Shown here: positions 48,501 to 61,600 of the stretch, piece after piece
Numbering within the stretch: position 1 is the stretch's first letter
How the letters are laid out: each line of letters begins with the position of its first letter
Assembly (NCBI RefSeq): GCF_019711195.1
Contig: NZ_CP081299.1
Location: forward strand, 930,001-994,000
Direction: 5' to 3'
DNA: 64,000 nt
Source of the DNA: Dyadobacter sp. NIV53
GTDB taxonomy: Bacteria; Bacteroidota; Bacteroidia; Cytophagales; Spirosomataceae
Made by a program: the position numbers and the translations under genes
Notes under the pieces: generated by a model
The model's database searches: none
What the model saw: only the letters and a program-made list of their open reading frames with translations
Told to the model about the DNA's origin: nothing

Positions 48501-48905
48501 TTTTACGGCATCATCCCAATTCGCGCTCAAACTTGTAATCTGGGGTTCTACACCAGGCCATGGGCCGCCAAACTGGCCGTGAAATAATTGTATGCCGGAA
48601 AAGCCAGCCGTTGCTATTGCCTCCAGATCTTTGGTGATACCTTCCTTCGAGACATTCCCGCCAATGTAATGGAACCAGGTCTGGGGATGATACACTTTCG
48701 GAGGAGCAAGAAAAGATGCTTCATCTGCCTTGCCAAAAGGACGGTTAAGTTCTTCCTGCGAAGGAATAAAAGGAAGTTTAGCAACCTGAGCACTGACAGA
48801 TGACGTAAAAATGAAGATCAGGATGGCAACTGCTAATGAGTGTACCGGTAAAAAATATAGTTTCGTTCTTTCTGATGAATTATTAACTTTCTCTCTCACC
48901 ATCAA
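45573..48905 (-). CDS. GH106-like alpha-L-rhamnosidase / GH2-related glycosyl hydrolase
   Basis: The signal peptide is about 19-40 (LPVHSLAVAILIFIFTSSVSA). The N-terminal catalytic barrel has the GH106 signature TWFHYIGGNVSKEGITKDLEAI, LGLFFSMNNCPGWATSGGPWI and AMRNIVWSRTDMKGGE, and DSWECHTQTWTPEM further in. The C-terminal ~150 residues resemble a GH2 sugar-binding jelly roll (ITINGTEAGNLLAPPYRMNVKDL). GH106 enzymes remove alpha-L-rhamnose from pectin-type side chains. Length (1110 aa) is typical. It stands alone; no SusCD is adjacent. Confidence 0.88.
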   Translation of the reverse strand: MMVREKVNNSSERTKLYFLPVHSLAVAILIFIFTSSVSAQVAKLPFIPSQEELNRPFGKADEASFLAPPKVYHPQTWFHYIGGNVSKEGITKDLEAIATAGFSGIQLFHGQFGGPWPGVEPQITSLSANWDDAVKHTATECRRLGLFFSMNNCPGWATSGGPWIEPSNAMRNIVWSRTDMKGGELVNQILPVPQPSTEPWRDYRDVTVLAFPTPLDDSGIPLVPQLVTSNVDADWKQYLSGQAKDKIRLAPADPDKPHWIEVTFPEAVSLRSVEFPSIQGFNHGRSYDPGVKVTIQAVLDNGKIQDILSVNMPQSNWQDDQPITLACSEVAGVKKYRISIFNKYNMALSSLRLFSAARKNGWESEAAWTLRGIERSGQNPEQSAKAFIDPDRILDISDKMDKDGKLNWSAPKGNWTVLRLGHVNSGKENGPAPKEGTGWEANKLSASGANAHFAGYIGRLSGQNGPLARGLLNGMLIDSWECHTQTWTPEMEKEFMNVSNYSLRKWLPALFGYVIKDHETTGRFLIDWRNTINHLFTNNYYGRMATLAQENGLNVTYETSAGDVLPGDILEYFKFADVPMTEFWQPMTDDFVGSINFKPIKPTASAARMYGKPRVAAEAFTNISLSWDEHFEMLREVANCNAVEGVSHFVFHTYTHNPQTPFLPPGTSFGAGIGTPFLRGQTWWKFMPDFTNYLARCTYLLERGKPVSDVLWYLGDEINHKPDQNAPFPKGFKYDYCNPDVLLNRLKVENGKLVTPEGIQYSVLWLPDTPRMLPQTLEKILLLVQQGATVIGEAPVGLATLSGGEAARIRFDAAVKNIWGVQKGMRKNGKGYVISGMTLEQALTGLKLKPDVTGGDALWQHRKADDADWYFVSAPRGKGFSGELSFRTNGAAELWDPVTGTFRSIESRRDGDRTVIKLDLIKSNSCFIVFRKNGAGSVASKVVKNKDISSVQITNPWTLNFPVGWGITEPVKLPDLKPWKDLDISSEGKSFSGTATYTTTFNIDKTTPGMEYILDLGSVDMVAAITINGTEAGNLLAPPYRMNVKDLVKKGQNTLSVQVTSTWFNRLVYDAGQPEEKRKTWTINGPDKNAPLRVSGLIGPVIIQGRKVAE

Positions 48906-49187
48906 TGGTTTAAAGGGTTTTAGGACTTAATTTATTAACAGTTTTGAATTAAACATGAAATGTAGTTTTCCCTCAGGAGACTAAGCCACCTAAGGTTCTT
49001 GTTTTAAAACAAATAACTTTCGTGCTTGCGTTACTTCGTAATAAAATAACACCTTGACATAAGCTGCTGTTTTATACCAAAGATTTGAAAAAGGAAACAC
49101 TACTTAAAACAGGCCGTATAATTAGCCGGAAATGCAAAGGTCGTCCGGATATTAATTCAAAAAAATTGTTTCATTGCCAGTGTTTGT

Positions 49188-49380
49188 TTACGGCTTTACA
49201 GGTTTGATCAGGATGGTTGGGATCACACCCTCAGGTTCGGGATTGATAACTGGTGGATAACCGACCTTGAAAGTCCAGATGTGCGTTCACGATTTCAACC
49301 GGAGAGATCTCTCGGAAACGGATCATTTCAGCGCGTGATGTAGCATCCTGGTAATAAACCGGGTCTTTTTGATTTTTCAT
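49188..49380 (-). pseudogene. remnant of an amidase-family gene
   Basis: An ATG at 49380 opens a 49-codon frame whose residues DATSRAEMIRFREISPVEI then VNAHLD match the start of amidase-signature enzymes. The frame then breaks (stop at 49231). In a neighbouring frame a short tail, VGYPPVINPEPEGVIPTILI then KPVKP, runs to a stop at 49188. The ~400-residue catalytic body is missing, so this is a deletion scar. The identity of the tail is unknown. Confidence 0.45.
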
Positions 49381-49476
49381 TTTGCTGTTGTTTTTGACTT
49401 ATCTGACCGGCAATTGACAGAACAAAGGTGCCACAGCCGGGCTTTTGAAACGAAGTCATTTGACACAATCTCACGT

Positions 49477-49488
49477 TGACATTTGTCA
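49477..49488. promoter_or_regulatory. TGACA-TT-TGTCA palindrome
   Basis: The 12-bp perfect dyad lies ~100 bp upstream of the amidase remnant, with a further TGACA at 49461-49465. It may be a leftover operator of the decayed gene. Confidence 0.3.
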
Positions 49489-49572
49489 CACTTTTTGCAT
49501 TTGAATGAATTATAAAATTTTCAGATCAAAATGCGGGAAAATTCTATGGATAGATTCTTTTTAACCCACAAT

Positions 49573-49610
49573 AAAAATGCCTCCCGGACAATTGTCCGGG
49601 AGGCATTTTT
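49573..49610. terminator. bidirectional terminator after the giant T9SS gene
   Basis: A perfect 38-bp palindrome has half-site AAAAATGCCTCCCGGACAA, giving a GC-rich stem with A and T runs at its ends. It lies 20 bp past the stop of the gene at 49631. Confidence 0.92.
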
Positions 49611-49630
49611 ATATTAGTACTCTTTAAGTT

Positions 49631-52600
49631 TTATTCTACAACCAGTACTCTGATAATTTCAGATGCCGTGATAGAATGTACCCTTAGCAGGTAAGTACCT
49701 GTGCTCAGCGAATGGTTTGAAATATCAACTTCTGATTTCGATCCGCCGTTTCTTTGCTCCGGTGAATTAAGCTCATAAGTTCTGCCGGCCGGGCTGATCA
49801 GGTGCAGAGAAACTTTACCGGTATGCTTACCTGAAATTTCAACTGTAAACCTTTTCTGTACCGGATTCGGATAGACCATTGATTTTTCAAATTCAACTTT
49901 TGCAGCCGGTTTGATTTCTTCCTGTGCTATCCTTGCAGTTGCTGACGGAGCTGGTATTACTTCTATCGCAGAGATCTTAGGCAGATTGGCAGTACCACTC
50001 AGGAAGTTAATGTTCAGTATACCATCCGTTACGGTTACTGTAAAGGTTTCCTGTATCGGACGAACCGCTCCGCCTGCTTTGGCATACACATCGTAGTTGG
50101 TCAGTTTGCGGCTGTCTTCGATATCTACGTTGAACATCCTTTTCCCTGCTGCTCCTGCAACTTTACCAGGTGCGCCGAAATATGTTTCTGCAAAGTGCAG
50201 TATCACACTTACGTTTCCGTTTGGTACAGGTATGGCGTAATTGAATGCTGCCGAAGAACGCTCACTGCGGTACAGGATATCGTCAGTTGTGTTCAGGATA
50301 TCGACCGTGCTCGCAAGTACAGAAGTACCGTTCGTTCCACCGAAATACGTATCAGCAACAAACTGACGTCCATCCGAAGTAGTGAAGGCAGCGCCTCCTG
50401 CATTGATCCGGATTGGATTACTGCTTACCACTGCATTGGTCACCGTTACCGTAATCTGTTCCTGAGCTGTCATGACAGGCGAACCGTTATCAGCTACATG
50501 GACTGTGAAAGTGTAAGTTCCTGCCGCAGCCGGAGTCCAGCTGAAAGCACCAGTCGATGCATTGATAGCAGCACCTGCCGGAGCATCCGTTAATGAGAAC
50601 GTTTTAGTCTGGCTTGCATCGTCCGTTGCAGTTGCAGTGAAACTTAATGGCAGACCCGTTGTTGCAGTTTTGCTTCCAATTGCTGCCAGAACCGGCGCTG
50701 TATTCGCTGTTACTTCTGCCGGCTGCGGTAACACTTCGATCGCTGAAATCTTAGGCAGGTTAGCCGTTCCGCTCAGGAAGTTGATGTTCAGCATTCCATC
50801 AGTTACAGTTACTGCGAAGGTTTCCTGTATCGGGCGGATTGCTCCGCCTGCTTTGGCATACACATCGTAGTTGGTCAGCTTACGGCTGCCTTCAATGTCT
50901 ACGTTGAACATCCGCTTTCCTACTGCTCCGGCTACTTTACCAGGTGCTCCGAAATACGTTTCAGCAAAGTGAAGAACCACACTGAAAGATCCGTTGGCAA
51001 CCGGTATGCTGTAATCAAAGGCAGCTGATGAACGCTCACTGCGATATAGTACGTCGTTGGTCGTGTTCAGGATATCAACCGTGGTAGCAAGTGTAGATGT
51101 ACCATTTGTACCTCCAAAGTAAGCATCAGCAATAAACTGACGGCCGTCGGAAGTAGTGAAGGCTGCACCGCCTGCGTTAATACGGATCGGGTTGCTGATC
51201 ACTACCGGATTGTTGACCGTTACCGTAATCTGTTCCTGAGCCGACAAGGCTGGCGAACCATTATCTGTAACTACCACTGTGAAAGTGAAACTTCCAGCGG
51301 CAGCCGGAGTCCAGTTGAAAACACCTGTTGAGGCATTGATAACTGCATCCGCCGGAGCATTGGTTAATGAGAACGTTTTAGTCTGACTTGCATCATCCGT
51401 TGCAGTTGCAGTAAAGCTCAGAGTCTGGTTGGTTACTGCTGTTTTGTTTCCAATTGCAGCCAGTACCGGTGCAATATTAGGCACATTATTAACCGTTACA
51501 ATGATCACTTCATCATCAGACATTACCGGTGAACCGTTGTCCGTCACTTTTACTGTGAAAGTGTAGGTTCCGGTAGTTGCCGGAGTCCAGCTGAAAACAC
51601 CGGTCGCAGCGTTGATAACTGCACCAGCCGGCGCGTCTGTCAATGTATAGGTCTTCGTCTGGTCTGTATTTGCATCAGTCGCGGTGGCTGTGAAGGTCAG
51701 TGCCTGATTTACAGTTACTGTTTTGTTCCCAATCGCTGCCAGTACCGGAGCCTGATTTACAACTGTTACCTGAGGTATAATCTCAATTGCAGAGATCTTG
51801 GGAAGGTTAGCTGTTCCGGCCAGGAAGTTAATGTTCAACACATTGTCCGTTACCGTTACTGCGAAAGTTTCAAGTACCGGCCTTACAGCACCACCCGCTT
51901 TTGCATAGATATCATAGTTGGTCAGCTTGCGGCTACCTTCAATGTCGACGTTGAACATCCGTTTGCCAGCTGCACCGGTAGCTTTGCCAGGTGCTCCGAA
52001 ATATGTTTCTGCGAAGTGCAGTATCACATTCATTGTTCCGTTGTTAACCGGTACGCTATAATTAAACGCGGCCGAAGAACGCTCACTGCGGTAAAGATCA
52101 TCATCCGTTGTGTTCAGGATATTAACCGTTGTAGCAAGAGTTGAAGTACCGTTTGTTCCTCCAAAATAAGCATCAGCCATAAACTGGCGGCCATCTGCCG
52201 TTGTAAAAGCTGCACCTCCTGAATTGATACGGATATTTGAAACAGGGCAGTTCTGATCGCGGGTAACTGTCACCTGCTGAGTAAGGCTGCAACCCGATGC
52301 ATCCAGTACGGTTACGCTGTAAGTTCCTGGCAGAAGACCAGTAGCAGTAGCTCCGGTTTGTACCGGAGTAGTACCCCAGCTGATGGTATAATTACCCGTT
52401 CCTCCTGATATATCACTTACTGTTGCCGACGTTGAAGTGGCAGCACAAGCCATTACCTGAGGAGTTACTGTGAAGGCCATATTGTTACGCACCGGAATGG
52501 TAAACACTTTTGAAGTTTCACAACCTCCGCTCACATTTTCCTTCACATAGAAAGTATAATCTCCCGAAGCCAGGTTGGCAAACAGCGGTGTAGCCTGGTA

Positions 52601-55600
52601 AGTACCCGTTGCTCCCATTTTGTACAGGAATGAACCTGCCGAAGAATTGGCAACTCCAAAGGTGATATAACCGTTTGTGGTTCCGCATTCAGCTCCTTCT
52701 ACTACGCTTTGTGTTAATGTAACCGCGTTAGGATTTGCTGTAGCAGTCAGGATTTCCATCCCGGCCAGTGCCAGACGGTTTACTGTCGGATTGAATTTAA
52801 CATCCAGTTTGCCATCTGTTACAGCTACGGTGAAATCTTTCACTATTGCAGCTTTATAACCTATTTCCCGGTAGATATCGAAGTTAGACTGTACTACCTG
52901 ATTTTCCAGGTTAATACTGAATACCCTTGAACCTGCGACGGTAAAGAAGTTTTCTACAAAGTGCATTCTTACCATATAATTACCATTGGCAACCGGCACT
53001 GAGTAACGTGTTTCACCCAGATCAGCAGCTGCTGACAGGTAAGTCTGGTAAACCACATCGTCATCTGTTAAGGCAATAGGTGTTGCGGCAGGTTTGTCTA
53101 ACCGAACTGAACCCTGGCGATAAGCTGCATCAGCTTCCCAGACTTTACCATTAACAGTAACACTTGCATCGGCACCTCCTTTGATACGTTTTACCAAAGT
53201 TATTACACTACAGCTGTTGTCAGCAATGGCATAAAGCGGGATACGAAGTGGCGACTGGCTATTGTTATAATATATTAACAGCGCGGCATTTTTGATACCC
53301 TGTGTGCTCGGGCGGAAAGTAACGTTAACCGTTGTGGATTCCTGAGCTGCCAGCGTCATAGCGGCCGGAACTGCTGCTGTAAACTCATTCTGGTTCGCAC
53401 CTGTAATTTCCACTTTCGAGATGGTGATCGCAGGATCGGTCGTACCGTTTGCATAAGTCAGACCCAGATTTTTCACTCCGACGGTAACGGTATTACTTGC
53501 ACCGATTTCACGTGAACCAAAGTCAGCAACTGAACCAGTAGTTGAGGCCAATTCTGAATAATTTACAGAACCTGTCTCCGGTTTGATATTACTTACATAA
53601 TAAACATTATCCTGGTAATCGTAATTTGTAACACCTGGCTTGCCAATATAATCCTGGCCAACAATGTAAGCATTAGGAATTACGCTGCCATTTGCATCGA
53701 TCGCTTTCCAGATACGAAGACCAATTTTGCCTTCTGAGTTACGGGTACGGTCAGAGTAAGAATTTCCTGATTTCAAACCAAAAATACCGGATGGCGTGAA
53801 ATTGCTTTCTGCCAAAACACCAGGAGAACCATTTTTCTGAGGCAATACTGACTGTCCGTCCAGTGGATTGTGTGTAAATACCGAGGTAGTTCCGCTTGCT
53901 CCTTTCAGGTAGTACGAGAAGTTCTCAGTCGCTTCGCAGCATCCATGGTAAGCAACCATCTGGATAACATAAACCGGCTTGGTAGCATCCGCCCTGCTAA
54001 AGAATGACGTCATAATTTCGTCTGTATTCAGTATCAGGCTGCTTCCTGCATTTGTACCATCGTTCGCAACAAAACCAACATTGGATTTAAATCCAAACGC
54101 AGCGATCGTTTCACGGGTATGCGGTTCGTTACCACCTTCACCTTCCAGCTGCCATACTCCGTGCAGGATCAGGCTTTTCTTCGGTGAAAGATCATCATTG
54201 GAAACGATATTAAGTGTATCATTAATTATTCTGACACGACCTGACGGATATTGTGCGATGAACTGGATCGCAACCTCAGCCGAAGCTCCCGGGTTAACGA
54301 TTACAGGTGCAGCCGCAGCAGTCGAATCGTAAGCAACATTATTGATCGTTGCTATTTTCCAGCGCGCTTTGTTAGAGAAGTTCAAAGCAGCAATATTAAG
54401 TGCTCCTGCTCCTTTGTTACTGATCTTTACTTTTACAACATCGTGGTTACGGTTGTAAGGAGTGAAAGTACCGTCTTCAAGCGTTCTGCGCCATGGGATC
54501 TGAATTAGCGAGAATGTCAGGCGGTCATTAGCCGGGAATTTATCCAGGTTTTCTACCAACATACTGGCATTGCTAAGTGCAGGCTGTGCAATGGTGAAAG
54601 ATACAGGACTTGTAATCGTTTCATTTCCATTTCCGTCAATTGCCTTTGCACGGATGTTATTAACCCCGATTGTATTGATCAGTACCGGTGAATAATAAGG
54701 TGTAAATACACCATCATTCAGACTGTACAATACTTGTGATAATTCAGAACCACCCGCATCCGAAGCAGTTACTGAGGCAATTACCTGGTTTTTGTACACA
54801 CCAGCCGATTGTAAAGTACCGTTCAGTTGTACGGCAGCCACTGGCGGGATTATATCACTTTCTGCACTTGCAGGTTCTGCAATCACGAAGTTGATTTTGG
54901 TATTGGTTCCGCCGGTAGCGTCAATAGTAAGTTTACCGTCCGTTACCTGTATGGTTGCCGTTGCAATTTTATTAGGAATTGAAGCAGTTGGTATAAAGCT
55001 TGAAATAACAGGCACTCCTTCTGCATTGATACGGTGATTGCTGTCATAGAAACCAAGATCTCCTACCCCAACCGTTACGTTATATAAACCGTTTTCCACT
55101 TTCATTTCCCAGCTGCCCGGAGTCTGTCCGCTTGTAGTTCCCTGCATGATAGCAAAACCTTTTAAACGTGGTTCAGCTGTGCTCGAAGTACGTTCACGCA
55201 TACTGACCGACTGATCCTTAGGTGCTTTGGTCGTTGGGTCTACCCATCCGTATGTTCTGGTATCATCGTATGGCAAACCTGCATCCGGCATATAACCGCT
55301 AGGGGTTGTTGAATTAGCCAGCTGGAAGTTAACTTTCTTCGTGTTTACGTTCACATCGGATACACGCAGGCTGATTGTAATTGTAGTGCTTGCATATCCG
55401 GTTGCTTCCGCAGTAACCGTTGTTGTATAAAGTCCTGCTACCAGTCCGGCTGTATTAACACCGAATGACAAGGTACCCAACGCCGGGTTTGGCAAAGTCA
55501 GCCAGCTGTTATTCACTTTCGTAAACGTAATCGCTGATGGTGTACCGTTCTTCGCTTCAAGTGTTACTGTTTTTGCAGTTGCAGTTCCGTTTACACTTGT

Positions 55601-58600
55601 AGTAAAGTCAAGGCTGGTTGCTGTAAAGGCCAGCGTTTTGCGCAGTCCCGCAGGAGTAACATTTTTCAGCACAAACATATAATCCTGGTAATCGCCGTTC
55701 GAAGCATCTTCAAAGCAGATCAGATAACTGTTAGCTACGAGTTCACCCGAACGGTTTTTCAATGGATAGATACGTGCAGCATGCAGCGCAGGGCCACCGA
55801 TATTCTGCTGATCTTCGGTATATGATAAACGGTTTTGTAAACCAAGTACATAAATACCGAATGTCGTTGCCGGTTCAAACTGGTCAGAGCCGGATACAAT
55901 CTGAGGGAATAAAGTCTGATGCTGACCCAGAACTCCTGAAAGTGTTCCGACTACGGTACGCGACGGGCTGCTGCTTGTATTGGTATAAAAACCAAACGGC
56001 AGTTCCTGGTTCGGCGAATAACGCGCAACCGGAGTAATAGTTACCGGTCCGTCTCCTGCTTTCTCGAAAAGAGGCACTGCAACTTCTTCGCCTTTCATCG
56101 TTGTCTGGATTCCACCAACCAGGTTCGACCAGCCCACATTAATCTTGTATCCCAATGTATTCACAACGGTTTGCAATGGAGGTTCGTTGGCACCTTCATA
56201 ACCGTTAAGAGAATATGCATATAAACCAACACTGAAAGCCGGGGCATTAACTGCATTGCTATTGATTACAAGAGCGCCGCTGAACGTACTTACAGAGTTA
56301 CCAGGTGTGAATGTTACCTCGAAAGTTTTGGTTTGTTCCGGTTGCAGAGATGATCCTGTTACTTCTCCTTCCAGCGCCATTTCCTGGAAACTGAAATTAG
56401 CAGCGTTTGCTCCTGTTATACCAATTGTACCCAGTTCGAGTGTGGTCGTTCCGATATTGGTAATAGTCAGTCGTTTCGTAGATGTTGTATTTTTAAGCGC
56501 ATCAAATACCAGTTCATCATCATTTGCAGCAATTGAAGCCGGTACTACCGGGGTATCAACTACGAGCGTGACCGGCAGTGTTGCACTTGTGTAACCAACG
56601 GCAGATATAGTAACCGTAGTCGTATAAGTTCCGTTTGTCAATCCGGTTTCATTGATTCCGAAAGACAAAGGCCCAAGTGCAGCCGCTGGCAATGTCAGCC
56701 ATGACGAATTAGCAGATTTAGTAATTGTGATCGCAGGTGCACCACTTGTAGCAAAGGCCGTAACCGTTTGCGGTGTAGTAGGAGTTCCCATTGTATGTGT
56801 GAAGGCCAGTGACTGACTTGAAAAAGTAAGGTCTTTTACAACTGGTTTCACGTTACGAACGATCACAACCACATCCTGATAATCAAGTCCGCTTGTTGTT
56901 TCTTCAAAAGCAACGATATAGGCATTTGGTATAACTCCGCCTTCGCTGTTTTTCAAAGGATATACACGAACGTGATGCGGCACTGCACCGGTAAAGGTGT
57001 TCAATGCATCTTCACTGTATACATAACGGTTGTTGAAATATGGCCAGTGAGAATAGAACCCGAATGATTCGTCGCCCGGATCAAAAGTAAGTACGCCGTT
57101 TGCAGGCACATCTACTGTCTGGTAACCGCTGTTGGCAACTGTGAACATTTCATTTCTTGCATTTGGCATACCAGTTGAGTACCAGCCAAAGCCAGTAACA
57201 ATTCCATCAGGGCCAAGTGGCCCGAATACGGATAACGGTTCAATAATAACCGGACCATCTTCATTACGCTGGAATGCCTGGATCGAAACTTCTTCTCCCA
57301 ATAAGGCAGCTTTTGAATTCGTACTGTGGATGACGTTCGTATTCTTGTTGTCGTCTCCAACATTCACATTAATTCCACGAACATCCAGTACAAGTTGTAA
57401 AGAAGGCTCGTTCGTTCCTGACAAACCTGTTGTTCCCAAACCGCTCAATGATACAGTCTGAACTGCATTGCTTGTGCTGGTAACAGATAAGGTTGCTTTT
57501 TTAACACCAACAGAAGTAGGATTAAATGCGATATTGAAAGTTACTGCACTACCACGTGCAATGGTTACTGGCGAAGCCACGCTCGGGCTTGGCGCGCCAG
57601 TCATCTGGAACTGTGATTTATCAACACCGTCCAGAGAGATACCTGTAACGATCAGGTTACTGTTACCTGTATTGGCGATCGTTACTGTATGTGCTTTACC
57701 GGCATCACCGCCAACAACGTCGTTGTCAATGATCTCCGCAGGGCTTACCGAAGCAATACCTACGTGTGTAGTAGTAGCCGAAGCTTTAAGCATAACGATC
57801 TGTGCAGTTTTACCGCTGATGTTATTCCAGTTGTATTCTACTACATATAAGTTACCTGTCTGCACATCTTCTGTGATGTCCAATGGATTTGTAAATCCTG
57901 AAAGACCTGTAATCCCGTCGGTTCCTGAACCTGTTTGTGCTCCAACGATATCATAAATCTTGTCATCGCTGTCAGCCGAATTAATAGAAGGAACATTTGT
58001 CAATGAACCTGGTTCAAGTACAATGATATCACTACCACCGCTGAAACGGCAAACCAGGATCCTACCTTTTAACGCTCCGCCAAAAGCATTGCTTTTATAT
58101 TCAATTGAACCGTTTGGCGATTTGTTCAATTCAAAGTTGTAAGCAGCAGGCCTGTAATCCGAAGATGGCCCCTGTGAAGCCGGGTATTTCGGATTGTCAA
58201 TATAACCTCTGTTAGATACATATTCTCCACGAAGCGGGTTCGGGTGACCGTAATATCCTACCGGTTTCAACGGGTTGACACGGAACAGCCAGTCATTCTG
58301 AACCTGAACAGAAGATGTGGCACGAACTGTTGGTCCGCTGTAAAAAGTACCATCCGGACGACGTGTACCAAGTACCGAAGCAGGAGAATTACCACCCGCA
58401 GCCGAACCATTGGCAGCTACATATAACTGTCCGTTTGAGTGCCATACCAGGTCGAATGCATTACGTACACCTGATGCAAAAATAGTCAGCGGGGAAACAG
58501 ACGAATATGGGTTATAAGTACCATCCGACATACGCATGTTATCAGCAGGTGCTGCATTGATCACCGACTGGTTAGCAGTAGTACGTACATCAAGCGGCAA

Positions 58601-61600
58601 TGTCAAACCTGCAAGTTTAGTCAGGTCAAGACGCATAACTGTTGCAGCCAGTAAACTTTCATCGCGCTGCCATGTTGCATCGTAAATACCCATTGAGCTC
58701 AAACTTCCCTGATTGTAATACAGGGCGCCATCCGGGCCAAAGGCAATACTATTGACAAGGTGATCCGCTTTTGAACGTGGTAATTTAGTCAAAATCAATT
58801 CTTCTGTTTCCAGGTTTTCTCCTGACAGACGTGAGATATTTCCGTCAAATTCAGGTGCATTTGAAAGCCCTGCACTGCAATGAGAAATCCAGGCAATCAG
58901 GTGAGTCGGTGTAGAAGAAGGGTCGAATGTCAAACCAACCGAAGATCTCAGGCCGTATTTATCGGTCAGGGATTTAATTTCAGTTTGTCCCGATAATAAT
59001 CCGGTTTCACGGTCTACATCAAAACGTTCAATATTTCCATCCAGGCGTAAGGCATAGAATCTGCCATCCGGCCCAAATGTAATACTTGTATATTTTTTAC
59101 CAACCGTTCCTGCAATAACCTGTTTAGGAGCAAATTCTGCTAATACAGGATTGGCAGTACCCGTGGTGGCATTTCCAGTCGTAAAGTTTGCTTCGTATGG
59201 CAGGAATGAAGCGCCATAGTAAGACTTAACCTGATTTGTTACTACAAAACGATATTTTGTATTCGCTTCCAAAGCAAAGGTCGGCGAGAAACTGATGGCA
59301 TCACCACCACCTGTTCCCTGAACTGTTCCAAGAATTTCCGTAGTAACTGTTCCTACCACTTTATATACTTTCACAGTGGCAATGGTAACAGTTGAATTAT
59401 CAACCCCTCCTTTGAAACCGGATACTTCTGGTACGATCAGGTTATTAGCCGCAATACTTGCAATGTTGATACTAACATTGGTTGCACCGTTGGCAGGTGT
59501 TGAGGAAACTACGTAAGGCTGGTTTGCACCAGGAGCTAAAACTGTAACCTGGATCAGCGTACTTGCGCTTGTGTAACCATCCAGTGAAGCAGTAACAGTA
59601 GCCGTATAAGTTCCAACAGCCAGATTTTTAGCAGCTGTATAATTAAAGGTCACGTTCGGCTCGTCTCCGTTGTGCGTTGCATCAAATGTCAACCAGTTTG
59701 AGGCTCCTTCACCATAAGTTGCTGACAAAGCGATCGGAAGGTTTGCTTCTGATGTCGAATGGTTCAAATCCAGTGAGAAGGTCTTGCTGGTTTCGGCAGT
59801 TCCGCTTTCAACAACCAGACTGTGATTACTCGCAGACCAAACCAGGTAAGGAGTTGCATCAACCGGTGTGATTAATGCCGAATTGATTTTGGTATTGGTA
59901 CCGCCATCCGCATTGATCGTAAGAAAACCGTCTGTTACCGTTACACGTACTTTTACAGATTTGAAACGGGTAGCAGAACCTGCAACACCACTCGATATAA
60001 AATTAGAGATCGCATTGGTTCCTTCTACGTTAATAGAATTGCTTTCGATATTGGTTGTACTTGGATCAGAATCACCAACAGAAACAGTTACATCAAATTT
60101 TCCGTTTGGTACTTTTATTTCCCAATACCCTTCTGTTTTAACACCGGTGAAATTACCTGTGATATCATCAGCCTGCATGTGCATGAAAGAAGCAAGAAGC
60201 ACGTCAGACGGCTTAGTACGTTTACGGCCATTGGCAGTCAGGTCAAGCAAGCTTGCATCAGACCGTTTTCTCCATCCGTATTCCAGATTTGCACCCTGGT
60301 TTGTACCGGTTCTCAATCCGAAAGCCTGTCCGTAATCACGAACCCAGCCAGTTGGAGGTACAGTAGCCAAATCCTGGAAGTTCACTTTAACTTCCTGCGC
60401 AATGACTGGTGAAGAAATTGTTAAATTGATCAGTAAAGTAGTAGGCTCGTATCCTGGCGCAGTAGCAGTTACTGTTGTCTCATAGATACCAGGCGCAATG
60501 GTTGTACTGAAATTATTTGCACCAAAAGTAACAGTATCAAGTTTTGCGGTTGGCAAGGTAAACCAGCTGGCCGAAGTATTTGTGAATGTAACTACCGGGC
60601 TACCTTCACTTGCTTTAAAAATCGTTGATTTAGAAGTAACAGCTTGTCCCTGTGTTGCGCTGAAATCCAGTGCATTTGGAGAGAAAGCAAGCGTTTTGCT
60701 TATTTCCTGCTGCGTAATAGAGAAGTTATCGAAGTTGAAAGTAACGGCGTTGCTTGAATTACGATGCGTTGCATAAAGTCCGGCGTAAACCGTTTTACCC
60801 GCAAGGCCCATTCCTGCTATACTGATCGCTGCCGGATTCCCCGTATTTGTATAAGCCGCCCCAACATTGATATAAGTAATTCCGTCAATAGAATAAAAAC
60901 CTTCCAATGTGTTGTTCACCACATCAGCTACCATTCTTAAACGCACTGTTTGTGTGTTCAGTCCTGTGATCACGTCCGTGATGCGCTGATCCGTATTAGA
61001 AATTCCTGTTACGTTTGAAGATACATCATTGATCTCCTTGCGCATTTCCAGTTTGTTACCTACTACTACCAGTTTGATGAAAGTCTTGTCATTCAGACCC
61101 ATCCATAAACCGCCTTGTTCCGAGCTTGCGCCGTTCACCGGATTGATCAGGGTTGTTTCCATAACCAGTTTGGCATTCGCTACAAAACCAACTCCCAAAG
61201 CATTCAGCTGGTTGTTGCTCGTAGTGAACCCGATTCCTTTGTTGGTAAGGATACTCAATCTTCCATTGGCAACAGTCAGTTTGGAAACTTCGTAACCTGT
61301 TACCGGAGAAGAAGCCGTTCCGTCTGAAACCTGGCGTGTTCCTGATGGTGCATCCACCATGGTGAAACCTGTATGTGCACCGGTTTTATCCAGAATACCA
61401 CCTTCTGTACCATCAAAGTTGAGCATAAAAGGCAAAGCAACATTCAGCTCTTCGCAAGGTAAAGTACTGATAGGCAAACAAGGGATCGCAGCTGGTGCAG
61501 CAACATTGACAGCAAAAACTGCACTTGCTGCATTGTGCAGCTGATCAGCAGCCGTAATTCTTACTGACAGACTGCCAACTGTGGCCGGAGCCGTTCCGCT

